From positions 62,001 through 126,000 of the forward strand of contig NZ_JACXYU010000010.1 in NCBI RefSeq assembly GCF_014779715.1: DNA of 64,000 bases, in the 5' to 3' direction. Shown here piece after piece: positions 24,074-32,727 of the stretch. The first letter of the stretch is position 1. The number at the start of each line of letters is the position of its first letter. The notes beneath the pieces were generated by a model. The model worked only from the letters and a program-made list of their open reading frames with translations. It was not told the origin of the DNA and searched no databases. Source of the DNA: Streptomyces chumphonensis. GTDB lineage: Bacteria > Actinomycetota > Actinomycetes > Streptomycetales > Streptomycetaceae. A program made the translations under genes and the position numbers.

Positions 24074-25900
24074 TCAGCCCAGTCGCTCGACCAGCGAGCG
24101 GTACTCGTCCCACAGCTCCTTCGGCGTGTGGTCGCCGAAGGTGTTCAGGTGCTCGGGCACCAGCGCCGCCTCCTCGCGCCAGACGTCCTTGTCCACGGTG
24201 AGCAGGAAGTCCAGGTCCGCCGAGGACAGGTCCAGCCCCTCGGTGTCGATCGAGCCCTGTGCGGGAACCGTGCCGATCGGCGTCTCGACGCCCTCGGCCT
24301 CGCCGTTCAGCCGGCCCACGATCCACTTCAGGACACGGCTGTTCTCACCGAAGCCCGGCCACACGAACGCGCCCTCGTCGTTCTTGCGGAACCAGTTGAC
24401 GTAGTAGATCTTCGGCAGCTTGGCCGGGTCGGGCGCGTTCTGACCGACCTTGATCCAGTGGGCCATGTAGTCGCCCATGTTGTAGCCGCAGAAGGGCAGC
24501 ATCGCGAACGGGTCGCGGCGCAGCTCGCCGACCTTGCCCTCGGCCGCCGCCGTCTTCTCGGACGCCACGTTCGCGCCGAGGAAGACGCCGTGCTGCCAGT
24601 CGCGGGACTCCGTCACCAGCGGCACGGCCGAGGCGCGGCGCCCGCCGAAGAGGATGGCCGAGATCGGCACGCCCTTCGGGTCCTCCCACTCCGGGGCGAT
24701 CGTCGGGCACTGGGCGGCCGGGACGGCGAACCGCGCGTTCGGGTGCGCGGCGGGCGTCTGCGAGGCGGGCGTCCAGTCGTTGCCCTTCCAGTCCGTCAGG
24801 TGGGCCGGGGGCTCCTCCGTCATGCCCTCCCACCAGACGTCGCCGTCGTCGGTGAGCGCGACGTTGGTGAAGACGGTGTTGCCCCACAGCGTCTTCATGG
24901 CGTTGGCGTTGGTGTGCTCGCCGGTCCCGGGGGCGACGCCGAAGAAGCCGGCCTCCGGGTTGATGGCGTACAGCCGGCCGTCCTCGCCGAAGCGCATCCA
25001 GGCGATGTCGTCACCGATGGTCTCGACCGTCCAGCCCGGGAGCGTCGGCTCCAGCATGGCGAGGTTGGTCTTGCCGCAGGCCGAGGGGAAGGCGGCGGCG
25101 ATGTACTTGGACTCGCCGCGCGGCGGGGTCAGCTTGAGCACGAGCATGTGCTCGGCCAGCCAGCCCTCGTCCCGCGCCATCACCGACGCGATGCGCAGCG
25201 CGTAGCACTTCTTGCCCAGCAGGGCGTTGCCGCCGTAGCCGGAGCCGAAGGACCAGATCTCGCGGTCCTCGGGGAAGTGGGAGATCCACTTGTCGTCGTT
25301 GCACGGCCAGGGCACGTCCTGCTCGCCCTCCGCCAGCGGGGCGCCGAGGGTGTGCACGGCCTTGACGAAGAAGCCGTCCGTGCCGAGCTGGTCGAGCACC
25401 TCCTGCCCCATGCGCGTCATGGTGCGCATGGAGACGGCCACGTAGGCGGAGTCGGTGAGCTCGACGCCGACGGCGGAGAGCGGGGAGCCGAGCGGGCCCA
25501 TGCAGAACGGGACGACGTACAGGGTGCGGCCGCGCATCGAGCCGCGGAAGATGCCCTGTTCCCCCGCGAACACCTCGCGCATCTCGGCCGGGGCCATCCA
25601 GTTGTTCGTGGGGCCCGCGTCCTCCTCCTTCGCGGAGCAGATGAAGGTGCGCGACTCCACGCGGGCGACGTCGCGCGGGTCGGAGGCGGCGTAGTAGGAG
25701 TGGGGGCGCTTGACCGGGTCCAGCTTGGTGAAGGTGCCCTTCTCGACGAGCTCCTCGCACAGGCGCTCGTACTCGGCCTCCGAACCGTCGCACCACACGA
25801 CGCGGTCCGGCTGGGTCAGGGCGGCGATCTCGTCGACCCAGCGCACCAGTTCGCGGTGCTGGGTGGGGGCTTGGGTGGGAGCCGCAGTGCTGCGCGCCAC
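24074..25900 (-). CDS. pckG: Phosphoenolpyruvate carboxykinase (GTP)
   Basis: A 608-residue GTP-dependent PEPCK, which converts oxaloacetate plus GTP to PEP, CO2 and GDP in gluconeogenesis. The P-loop SACGKTN (273-279) with the reactive Cys275, the metal-binding KKCYALRIA region (Lys230 onward), DDIAWMRF and the C-terminal NWFRKNDEGAFVWPGFGEN guanine-binding region are all present. The length is standard. The GTG start at 25900 follows GGAG at 7-base spacing. It is monocistronic and ends toward the 19-bp terminator. The 280-base region before it is shared with the divergent hemolysin III gene. Confidence 0.97.
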   Translation of the reverse strand: MARSTAAPTQAPTQHRELVRWVDEIAALTQPDRVVWCDGSEAEYERLCEELVEKGTFTKLDPVKRPHSYYAASDPRDVARVESRTFICSAKEEDAGPTNNWMAPAEMREVFAGEQGIFRGSMRGRTLYVVPFCMGPLGSPLSAVGVELTDSAYVAVSMRTMTRMGQEVLDQLGTDGFFVKAVHTLGAPLAEGEQDVPWPCNDDKWISHFPEDREIWSFGSGYGGNALLGKKCYALRIASVMARDEGWLAEHMLVLKLTPPRGESKYIAAAFPSACGKTNLAMLEPTLPGWTVETIGDDIAWMRFGEDGRLYAINPEAGFFGVAPGTGEHTNANAMKTLWGNTVFTNVALTDDGDVWWEGMTEEPPAHLTDWKGNDWTPASQTPAAHPNARFAVPAAQCPTIAPEWEDPKGVPISAILFGGRRASAVPLVTESRDWQHGVFLGANVASEKTAAAEGKVGELRRDPFAMLPFCGYNMGDYMAHWIKVGQNAPDPAKLPKIYYVNWFRKNDEGAFVWPGFGENSRVLKWIVGRLNGEAEGVETPIGTVPAQGSIDTEGLDLSSADLDFLLTVDKDVWREEAALVPEHLNTFGDHTPKELWDEYRSLVERLG

Positions 25901-26146
25901 AATCGCTCCAGAGGGTGAGAGGGTTTTGTGTCCGCCCGGGGGCGGTATGTGCGGTTCTGTGCGTTGTTGTGCTGCGGCCCCGTGGGGGCTGCGACCCGGA
26001 CGCTGCGGCGATGCTCATCCGGTGTCGACCACGCTCATCTGATCATGACCCTCTCGCTCGTATGTGTCCAGAGGGCCCACAGGTGAGCATCGCCACTCGC
26101 CGGGTCGTGTGGGGTACACCTCGAATCCAGGGGGTAAACCCCACTC

Positions 26147-26169
26147 CTTCACCTACGCCGCCGTAGGTA
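26147..26169 (+). promoter_or_regulatory. Inverted repeat and -10 just ahead of the hemolysin III gene
   Basis: CCTAC-GCCGCC-GTAGG (26152-26167) overlaps TAGGTA (26164-26169), a likely -10 element that ends 11 bases before the ATG. The transcript would have a very short leader or none. The inverted repeat could bind a repressor. Confidence 0.4.
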
Positions 26170-26180
26170 CGCTGACGGCC

Positions 26181-27002
26181 ATGACTGCCGCCGCGCCCGA
26201 ACCCGCGTCTCCCTCCGCGCCCGATCCCGCGCCGGACTCACCGCCTTCCGCCCCCGGACCGGGGGCGGCGTCGCGCGTGACGGCCGACGCCCCGGGAGCG
26301 CCCGTCGCACCCCCGGCGGACCTCGACCCCGGCGGCCCCCCGCCTCCCGCGGCGCAGACCGCCCCGCCCCTCAAGCCCCGGCTGCGCGGCTGGCTGCACG
26401 CCGCGATGTTCCCCGCCGTGATGGTCTCCGGCATCTTCCTCACCGCGCTCGCCGACTCCACCCGGGGCCGCGTCGCCTGCGGTGTCTACACCCTGACCGC
26501 CTGCCTCCTCTTCGGCGTCAGCGCCCTCTACCACCGGGGCGACTGGAGCCCGCGCGTCGGAGCGGTCCTGCGCCGCCTCGACCACGCCAACATCTTCCTG
26601 ATCATCGCCGGCACCTACACCCCGCTGACGATCCTGCTGCTCGACGGGGCCCGCGGCGACCTGCTGCTGTGGGGCGTGTGGGCGGCCGCCGCCTTCGGCA
26701 TAGCCTTCCGGGTGCTGTGGGTCGGTGCCCCGCGCTGGCTCTACACCCCCTGCTACATCGCCATGGGCTGGGCGGCCGTCTTCTTCCTGCCCGACTTCCT
26801 GCGGGCGGGCGGCATCGCGGTGCTGGTCCTCGTCATCGTCGGCGGCCTCCTCTACAGTGCGGGCGGCATCATCTACGGCATCAAGCGGCCGAACCCCTCA
26901 CCGCGCTGGTTCGGCTTCCACGAGGTCTTCCACTCCCTGACGCTCGCCGCCTTCATCGCCCACTACGTGGGGATCTCGCTGGTCGCCTACCAGCACGCGT
27001 GA
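26181..27002 (+). CDS. Hemolysin III family membrane protein (PAQR-like)
   Basis: A 273-residue integral membrane protein. After a Pro/Ala-rich cytoplasmic N-terminus of about 70 residues there are seven predicted transmembrane helices. The family signatures SALYHRGDW, DHANIFLIIAGTYTP and FHEVFHSLTLAAFIAHY contain the His and Asp residues that coordinate a metal in PAQR/HlyIII proteins. Some homologues show hydrolase or pore activity, but the role in actinomycetes is not settled. The ATG at 26181 lacks a good Shine-Dalgarno site and a -10 lies close by, so the mRNA may be leaderless or nearly so. The long disordered N-terminus is unusual beside the compact homologues. Confidence 0.88.
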   Translation: MTAAAPEPASPSAPDPAPDSPPSAPGPGAASRVTADAPGAPVAPPADLDPGGPPPPAAQTAPPLKPRLRGWLHAAMFPAVMVSGIFLTALADSTRGRVACGVYTLTACLLFGVSALYHRGDWSPRVGAVLRRLDHANIFLIIAGTYTPLTILLLDGARGDLLLWGVWAAAAFGIAFRVLWVGAPRWLYTPCYIAMGWAAVFFLPDFLRAGGIAVLVLVIVGGLLYSAGGIIYGIKRPNPSPRWFGFHEVFHSLTLAAFIAHYVGISLVAYQHA

Positions 27003-27006
27003 GCGG

Positions 27007-28287
27007 TCAGAAGACGGTGCGCACGTAGTCCGTGACGGTGCCGTCGTCCGACACCAGCGGGATGAGCCCCCACTTGTCGAAGACCGTGCAGGGGTGCGAG
27101 AGGCCGAGCCCCACCCAGTCGCCGACCTCCGGCCCGGGGCCCCGCTCCACGCGCAGCCACGCGTGCTGGTCCGACAGCGCGGTCACCGTCAGCCCCTCGG
27201 CCGGACGCTCGGCACCGGTCAGCGCGTCGCGGACGCGGAGCGGGCGCGGCAGCCCGAGGTCGGCGGGCGCGTCGCGCTTGCCCGCGTTGAGGAACGCCTG
27301 AGCCGGCTCCGGGCGCGAGACGACCTGGGCCCACAGTGTGAACGCCGCCCGCAGACCCCCCTCCTCCGGCACCCGGTTGAACGGCGTGAGGGCGCGGTAG
27401 TGCCGGTCGTCGTGCGAGACGTAGGCGCCCGAGCGCAGCAGCTTCAGGACCGGCGCCGACAGCGGTGAGCCGAACTCCTCGTAGACGTCGGTCACCGCGT
27501 CGAACCAGGCGCTGCCGCCCGCGCTGACGATGATCTCGTCCAGCCCCTCGAACAACCCCATGCCGTCCAGGTACAGCGCGAGCGACGTCAGCCGCCGCAT
27601 CCACGCCGTCACCCGCTCGACGGACGGATCGGGCACCTCGCCCTCGTAGCCCGCGACGCCGACCAGCCGCAGGCACGGCGTCGCCGCCACGGCCCGCGCC
27701 ACGGCGACGCCCTCGGCCTCCCGGCGCACGCCGGTGCGCGCGCCGTCCCCGGCCCCGAGCTCCACCACGACGTCCACCGGCGAGGCGGCGTCCACCGCGC
27801 GCAGGGCGGCGTCCATGAGCTCCACACCCCGCACGGAGTCGACGTAGCAGACGAAGCGGAACTCCGCGTCGGCCGCCAGCTCCCCGGCGACCCAGCGCAG
27901 CCCGGCGGCGTCCACCAGCTCGTTGGCCAGGAACACCCGGCGCACCCCGAACGCGCGGCAGACCCGCGCCTGCGGCACCGTCGCGACGGTGATGCCCCAC
28001 GCGCCGTGTTCCGTCTGGCGGGCGAAGAGCTGCGGAGCCATCGACGTCTTGCCGTGCGGCGCGAACGCCAGCCCGTGGCGCCCGGTGTAGTGCGCGAGAG
28101 CGGACAGGTTGTGCTCCAGCGCCTCGGCGGACAGCGCGAGGACGGGAGTGGTGAAGCCGCCGCCGAACAGGTTCCGCCGCTGCGCCGCCAGCTCCGCCAC
28201 CGTCAGACCCTCGGCGTCCGGGGGCAGCCCCTTGAACCGGTGGTCGACGACCTCGTTCCGCAGCGCGCTCAGCCGGTCATCCGTCAT
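27007..28287 (-). CDS. D-serine deaminase-like PLP enzyme (alanine racemase fold)
   Basis: A 426-residue fold-type III PLP enzyme. TPVLALSAEALEHNL opens the barrel, and APHGKTSMAPQ carries the PLP lysine (Lys80). The C-terminal beta domain has LSDQHAWL and LGLSHPCTVFDKW, whose His and Cys form the zinc site of eukaryotic-type D-serine dehydratase and D-threonine aldolase relatives. It probably eliminates or cleaves a D-amino acid; the substrate is not determined. On the minus strand TAGGCT ends 6 bases before the ATG and no ribosome binding site is present, indicating a leaderless mRNA. The stop lies 4 bases from the stop of the convergent hemolysin III gene. Confidence 0.85.
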   Translation of the reverse strand: MTDDRLSALRNEVVDHRFKGLPPDAEGLTVAELAAQRRNLFGGGFTTPVLALSAEALEHNLSALAHYTGRHGLAFAPHGKTSMAPQLFARQTEHGAWGITVATVPQARVCRAFGVRRVFLANELVDAAGLRWVAGELAADAEFRFVCYVDSVRGVELMDAALRAVDAASPVDVVVELGAGDGARTGVRREAEGVAVARAVAATPCLRLVGVAGYEGEVPDPSVERVTAWMRRLTSLALYLDGMGLFEGLDEIIVSAGGSAWFDAVTDVYEEFGSPLSAPVLKLLRSGAYVSHDDRHYRALTPFNRVPEEGGLRAAFTLWAQVVSRPEPAQAFLNAGKRDAPADLGLPRPLRVRDALTGAERPAEGLTVTALSDQHAWLRVERGPGPEVGDWVGLGLSHPCTVFDKWGLIPLVSDDGTVTDYVRTVF

Positions 28288-28429
28288 CCCGGCAGCCTAC
28301 GCCCGGCCCCGGTCCCGGCACCCCCGCCGCCGGCGTCACCGGTTCGGCCCAGCGCCCGGGCGCGGACCGTAACCCGGGGGCGCCCGCCCCGTTCCCCTTA
28401 CCAGGAGCCGAGGTGCACGGGAGTGGGCG

Positions 28430-29371
28430 ATGAGGCGGTCCGCACAGACGCGACGGGCACGGGCGGTGCGCACCCCCGCGGCCCGCCCGCCGGTCCGACG
28501 CCGACCGGGCCGCTGCGCCACGGCCGCCGCCGCGCTGCTGTTCGGCGTGGGCGCCGCCCTCGGGCCGGCCCCCGCCTCGGCGGCGACCGCCGGGGCCCCG
28601 GGGCCGGGCGGACCGGCGACCGGGCCCGCGCCGGCCGGGCCCGGCGGCCTGGCCGGCACCGTCGCCCTCAGCAACTGCTCCGGCGCGCTGATCCGCCTCC
28701 CGCGCTCCCGGCCCGCCGACCCGGCGCTCGTCCTGACCAACGGCCACTGCCTCCAGGACGCGGTGCCCGAGCCGGGGGAGGTGCGCACCGACGAGCCGTC
28801 CGGGCGCGGCTTCACCCTGCTGGACGCCGAGGGCGACCCGCTGGGCACCCTGCGCGCCGCCCGCCTGACGTACGCCACGGTCACCGGGACCGACGTCGCG
28901 GTGTACCGGCTCACGTCCAGCTACGCCGAGATCGGCGACCGCTTCGGCAGCGTCCCGCGCACCCTGGACGCCCGCCGACCCGCCGTCGGCACCGCCATCG
29001 AGATCCCGTCCGGCTACTGGAAGCACGTCTACCACTGCGCGATCGACGGCTTCGTCCCGGTGCTGCGCGAGGGCCGCTGGGCCATGACGGACTCCCTTCG
29101 CTACACCCGCGCGTGCGCCACCGTCGGCGGGACGTCCGGCGCGCCCGTCGTGGACAGCGCCACCGGCCGCGTCGTCGGCGTCAACAGCACGGGCAACGAC
29201 GAGGGCGGGCTGTGCCTGGTGCACAACCCCTGCGAGGTCGCCCCCGGCGGCCGTGTCACCGCCCGGCGCGGCGTCAACTACGGCCAGCAGACGTACGGGC
29301 TCGTCCCCTGCTTCTCGGACGGCAACGTCCTCGCCCTCACGCGCCCCGGCTGCCGGCTTCCGGGCCGGTAG
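28430..29371 (+). CDS. Secreted trypsin-like serine protease
   Basis: A 313-residue exported protease. A twin-Arg-poor but basic n-region and a hydrophobic core (31-51, ending PASA) form a long signal peptide. The catalytic triad fits His106 (VLTNGHC), Asp155 (TGTDVAVYRL) and Ser236 (GGTSGAPVV). Cysteines near the His and Ser blocks suggest disulfides. The fold is S1-like with a short Gly/Pro-rich linker after the signal. The ATG at 28430 has GGGAG upstream. A terminator follows immediately, so it is separate from the next cluster. Substrate specificity cannot be read; the protein may also be a non-degradative trypsin-like domain protein. Confidence 0.87.
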   Translation: MRRSAQTRRARAVRTPAARPPVRRRPGRCATAAAALLFGVGAALGPAPASAATAGAPGPGGPATGPAPAGPGGLAGTVALSNCSGALIRLPRSRPADPALVLTNGHCLQDAVPEPGEVRTDEPSGRGFTLLDAEGDPLGTLRAARLTYATVTGTDVAVYRLTSSYAEIGDRFGSVPRTLDARRPAVGTAIEIPSGYWKHVYHCAIDGFVPVLREGRWAMTDSLRYTRACATVGGTSGAPVVDSATGRVVGVNSTGNDEGGLCLVHNPCEVAPGGRVTARRGVNYGQQTYGLVPCFSDGNVLALTRPGCRLPGR

Positions 29372-29394
29372 CCGGGGCGTGCCGGCGCCCCGGC
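29371..29394 (+). terminator. Terminator after the serine protease gene
   Basis: Arms 29371-29379 and 29386-29394 form a perfect 9-bp G+C stem with a 6-base loop. The first arm starts on the last base of the protease stop codon. Confidence 0.7.
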
Positions 29395-29518
29395 GCGTTC
29401 AGGCGCACGGGCGACGGGGTCGTGCGCCTCCGCGCGCCCCGCCTCACACCCCTGTGCGCCGCTGCCATGGACGGCCGGACGGGTTAAATTCACCGCCCGC
29501 CCAGTCCCTGGGAGCACC

Positions 29519-31246
29519 ATGACCATCCCGCAGCAGGCCACGTCGTCCCAGCCCGATGCGAACGACCGGCCCGACCCGCCCGACCACCGGCCGCCCCACG
29601 GCCCGCACGACACACGCCGGTTCGTGCGGACGGAGGCCACCCGCCTGCTCTGCGGCGGCGTCCACCTCGACCACGCGTTCCGCACCGCCGTCATCACCGA
29701 ACTCGTGGACCAGGAACACCGGCCCGTGGCGCCCTCGCTCGGAGTCGACGTGGTCTCCGTCCTCTCCCACGCGCTGCGCGCCCGCGCCGTCGAGCTGCGG
29801 GCGGCCTCGGCGGTCATCGCCCTGTGGCTGTGCTTCCTCGTGCTCAACCTCGCCCTCGGCGGCACCACGTCCGACCCGGCCCTGTCGGTGTTCGGCGGCG
29901 GCTGGACGCTGCTCTTCGGCCTCGCCGGGCTGCTGCTCTTCCTGGCCCGGCAGACGTCCGGGCTCCCGGCGAGCCGCCTTCGGATCTGCGGCGTCCTGCT
30001 GGTCGCCCTCTGCCTCGTCCTGCTCCTCGTCGTGCCCCTCGCGGGCGGCGCCCCGGCGTTGTTCCTCGTCGGCCTGCTGCCGCTGGCCGTGGCCGTGCCG
30101 CGCTGGGCGCTGCGGTGGTGGCAGGCGGGCATCGTGCGCACCGAACTCGACCGGGACGCGTTCCGCACCGCGCCCGAACCGCACCTGCCCGCCTACGGGC
30201 GGTACCCGGCGATCGAGGCGGCCGTCACGGCGGAGCAGCACTCGCCGCTCACCGTCTACGACCCCTCGGGCCCCTTCGTCGGCGCGGGCGTGCCGTACAA
30301 CCCGTGGACGGTCGCGCTGGAGCTCAAACGGGCGGACGCCACGGAGCCGGGGGAGGAGGGGCCGTCCGCCACCGGGTCGGGGGAGGACGAGCCGGCCGAC
30401 GCCGTGCCCGCCCGCCTCACCGCCCGCGAGGTCATCGACGTCATCGGGCCGCGCCTGCTCGACCTGCGCCGCACCGCCTCCGACGACAGCAGGGACCGGC
30501 TGCGCGGGCTGGAGCTCGACGAGTTCGTCTACCTCCCCGGCGGCCTCGCCCGGCAGGCCGTGCGCCGGGACGCCGCCGCGCTGGACGAGCACCGGCGCGT
30601 CGCCGTCAACGAGGGCGGCGAGTGGCGGCGGCACTTCCTGCGGGTCCGCGTCGGGGCCTGGCAGGAGCAGCTCGTCGTCTCCCTCTTCGTCCGCGTCCAC
30701 ACCCAGGGCGGGATGCTCGTACTGGAGGTCGCGCCGCACGTCCTGCCGCCGGTGCGACGGTCCTACGCGAAGATCGGAGAACTGGCGGAGACCGAGGGCA
30801 CCGACCCCCTCCGCTCCTACCTGCGCGCCCTCCTCAACGCCCCCGTGGCGCTCTTCGAGAGCCTGCGCACCGTCGGTACGGTCGTCCTGGCCGCCTGCCG
30901 CCGGTGGATGAGCCGGCCGCACCAGGGCCCGGCCGAGGGCCCCCGCCTCTCCGTGCGGGAACGGGGCGCCACCGCCACCGTCTCGCTGTTCCAGGAGATG
31001 GACGTCAACCGCTACATCCAGACGGTGCAGGACCGGATCGCCAGCGGGGTGCGGGACGCCCTCCGGTCGGCCGGATACCAGACCGACGAGTTCCAGCAGC
31101 AGATCGTGCAGGTCTCCGGCAACGGCATGTTCATCGGGAAGATGAGCGGCGGCACGGCACAGACGGGCGACCGCGCGCAGGTGATCAACGAGGCGGCCAA
31201 GGCCATACGAGGGGCGGCCAAGGCCGCACGAGGGAGCGGCACATGA
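29519..31246 (+). CDS. Large membrane protein with C-terminal Gly-rich motif
   Basis: A 575-residue protein of no recognised family. A Pro/Asp-rich N-terminus precedes four hydrophobic segments (about 96-114, 126-144, 155-175, 179-194). A soluble domain of about 330 residues follows (AVNEGGEWRRHFLRVRVGAW and LVVSLFVRVHTQGGML look like beta strands), then a helix (VNRYIQTVQDRIASGVRDAL). The end, at about 532-556, reads VSGNGMFIGKMSGGTAQTGD and RAQVI, nearly the same as the N-terminus of the next protein. The start has GGGAG upstream. The stop overlaps the next start (ATGA), so the two are coupled. A membrane receptor or scaffold paired with its neighbour is plausible. Confidence 0.8.
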   Translation: MTIPQQATSSQPDANDRPDPPDHRPPHGPHDTRRFVRTEATRLLCGGVHLDHAFRTAVITELVDQEHRPVAPSLGVDVVSVLSHALRARAVELRAASAVIALWLCFLVLNLALGGTTSDPALSVFGGGWTLLFGLAGLLLFLARQTSGLPASRLRICGVLLVALCLVLLLVVPLAGGAPALFLVGLLPLAVAVPRWALRWWQAGIVRTELDRDAFRTAPEPHLPAYGRYPAIEAAVTAEQHSPLTVYDPSGPFVGAGVPYNPWTVALELKRADATEPGEEGPSATGSGEDEPADAVPARLTAREVIDVIGPRLLDLRRTASDDSRDRLRGLELDEFVYLPGGLARQAVRRDAAALDEHRRVAVNEGGEWRRHFLRVRVGAWQEQLVVSLFVRVHTQGGMLVLEVAPHVLPPVRRSYAKIGELAETEGTDPLRSYLRALLNAPVALFESLRTVGTVVLAACRRWMSRPHQGPAEGPRLSVRERGATATVSLFQEMDVNRYIQTVQDRIASGVRDALRSAGYQTDEFQQQIVQVSGNGMFIGKMSGGTAQTGDRAQVINEAAKAIRGAAKAARGSGT

Positions 31247-31653
31247 CCACGGAACAGCCGCAGAACGGCATCAGTGTCAGTGGCGGCATGTACATCGGCT
31301 CGATGAGCGGCGGCACCGCCCAGAGCGGCGACCACGCGCAGGTCGTCACCAACCCGCAGGGCTCGACCGTCTCCACCGGCGGACAGACCGGGCACCAGGT
31401 CCTGGCGGCCGGGCCACGGCTCCTCGCCGACGTGGCGCGGTTGCGCGCACAGCTGCCGCTGCTGGCCGCCGACGCGGACGGCGTCGCCGAGGCCGACGCC
31501 GGGCTGGCGGAGCTGGAACGTACCGGCGAGGCCGAACGCGGGCGGCTCGCCCGGCTCCTGGAGCTCCTGACGGCCGGTGGCAGCGCCGTCGCCGCCCTCG
31601 GCGCCGCCGCGCCCGTCGTCCAGGGCCTCCACGCCCTGCTCGGCCTCGGCTGA
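31243..31653 (+). CDS. Small protein with the shared Gly-rich motif
   Basis: A 136-residue soluble protein. Residues 10-35 (ISVSGGMYIGSMSGGTAQSG and DHAQVV) match the C-terminal motif of the preceding protein almost residue for residue. A Ser/Thr/Gly linker and then a helical part follow (RLLADVARLRAQLPLLAADA; ERGRLARLLELLTAGG; a hydrophobic end VVQGLHALLGLG). The pattern of alternating small and hydrophobic residues recalls short homotypic interaction motifs shared between adjacent bacterial signalling proteins. ATG start in a 4-base overlap with the upstream gene. The function is unknown; it is probably a partner of that membrane protein. Confidence 0.75.
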   Translation: MTTEQPQNGISVSGGMYIGSMSGGTAQSGDHAQVVTNPQGSTVSTGGQTGHQVLAAGPRLLADVARLRAQLPLLAADADGVAEADAGLAELERTGEAERGRLARLLELLTAGGSAVAALGAAAPVVQGLHALLGLG

Positions 31654-31667
31654 GGCGGGGTGACACC

Positions 31668-32630
31668 GTGACGTACTGGGACGAGGAGCGCGCCGAGTGG
31701 GTGGCCGGACCGCCCGCCGGACCGCCCGCCGCGCCGCCCGCTGTACCGCCCGCCGTGCCGCTCCCGCCGGCGGCGCCGCCGACGCCCGGCCCGCCGGGCG
31801 TTCCGCCTGCTCCGCCCGGCGGGACGACGGCCTGGCCCACCGCCCCCGCCGAACCGCCGGGCGGGCTCCCGACCCCGCCCGAGGACGCCGTCACACCGGC
31901 GGACGCACCCGTCGGTCCGCCGCGCCGCCCGCACCGCACCGCCCTCCTCGTCGGCGCCGCCGTCACGGCCGTCCTCCTCACGGGCGGAGGCGCGCTGCTG
32001 CTCGCCCTCGGCGGGGACGACGGCGACGCCGGGCCCGGCGCACCGTCCGCCGCGTCGCCGACCGGCTCCACCGCCGTCGACCCCGGGCCCGGGCCGGACG
32101 GCGGGCCCACCCCGACGTCGCCGTCCGACACCGCCGGGCCGGACCCGTCGCCGTCCGGCCCGTCCGTCGAACCGGGCGTCCTGCCGGACGGTTTCGCCCT
32201 CGTCGACAGCGCCCCCTACACGGTGGCGGCGCCGACCGGCTGGACGGCCTGGGAGAGCGGCGTGAGCACGTTCATCGGGGTGCCCGACGAGAGCACCCTT
32301 CTGCAGATCTTCCCGCTGGAGGAGAGCACGTCGGCCGAGTCCATGGACCTGGCCCGGGCCGAGGCGCTGACGCTGCCGGACTACGCGCCGGACGGCTCCG
32401 GTCTCGTCACCCCGTCCCGGGCCGACAGCGTGCTGCACGCCTACACCTACGAGAACGCGGACTTCGGCTCCCGGCTCGTCGTCGACGAGCGGTTCACCGC
32501 CGACGACGGGCGTCTGTACTGCCTGCTCACCTACGGACCCGCGGCGGACGCGACGGCGGTGGCCGACGTCCACCGCACCGCCCTGGCGACGTTCACCGTC
32601 ACCGCCGTCGGAGCCGACCGACACCCGTAA
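31668..32630 (+). CDS. Single-pass membrane protein with Pro-rich cytoplasmic region
   Basis: A 320-residue protein. MTYWDEERAEWV opens a Pro/Ala-rich cytoplasmic segment (to about 90), then one transmembrane helix (91-114), a Ser/Thr/Pro/Asp-rich extracellular linker (to about 175), and a compact beta-rich domain (YTVAAPTGWTAWESGVSTFI; RLVVDERFTADDGRLYCLLT). That domain resembles the extracytoplasmic domains of actinobacterial lipoproteins that bind or sense ligands. GTG start 14 bases after the preceding gene, so it belongs to the same operon. A role as external sensor or anchor for the two upstream proteins is inference. Confidence 0.75.
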   Translation: MTYWDEERAEWVAGPPAGPPAAPPAVPPAVPLPPAAPPTPGPPGVPPAPPGGTTAWPTAPAEPPGGLPTPPEDAVTPADAPVGPPRRPHRTALLVGAAVTAVLLTGGGALLLALGGDDGDAGPGAPSAASPTGSTAVDPGPGPDGGPTPTSPSDTAGPDPSPSGPSVEPGVLPDGFALVDSAPYTVAAPTGWTAWESGVSTFIGVPDESTLLQIFPLEESTSAESMDLARAEALTLPDYAPDGSGLVTPSRADSVLHAYTYENADFGSRLVVDERFTADDGRLYCLLTYGPAADATAVADVHRTALATFTVTAVGADRHP

Positions 32631-32727
32631 CGGGCCATCCCGCAGGGCCTCTTGCCGCTCCGTCACCACGGCGTCACAATCGGCGCACCGGCCCCACCGG
32701 TGACCTGGACCACATGCGGAGGTGCCC

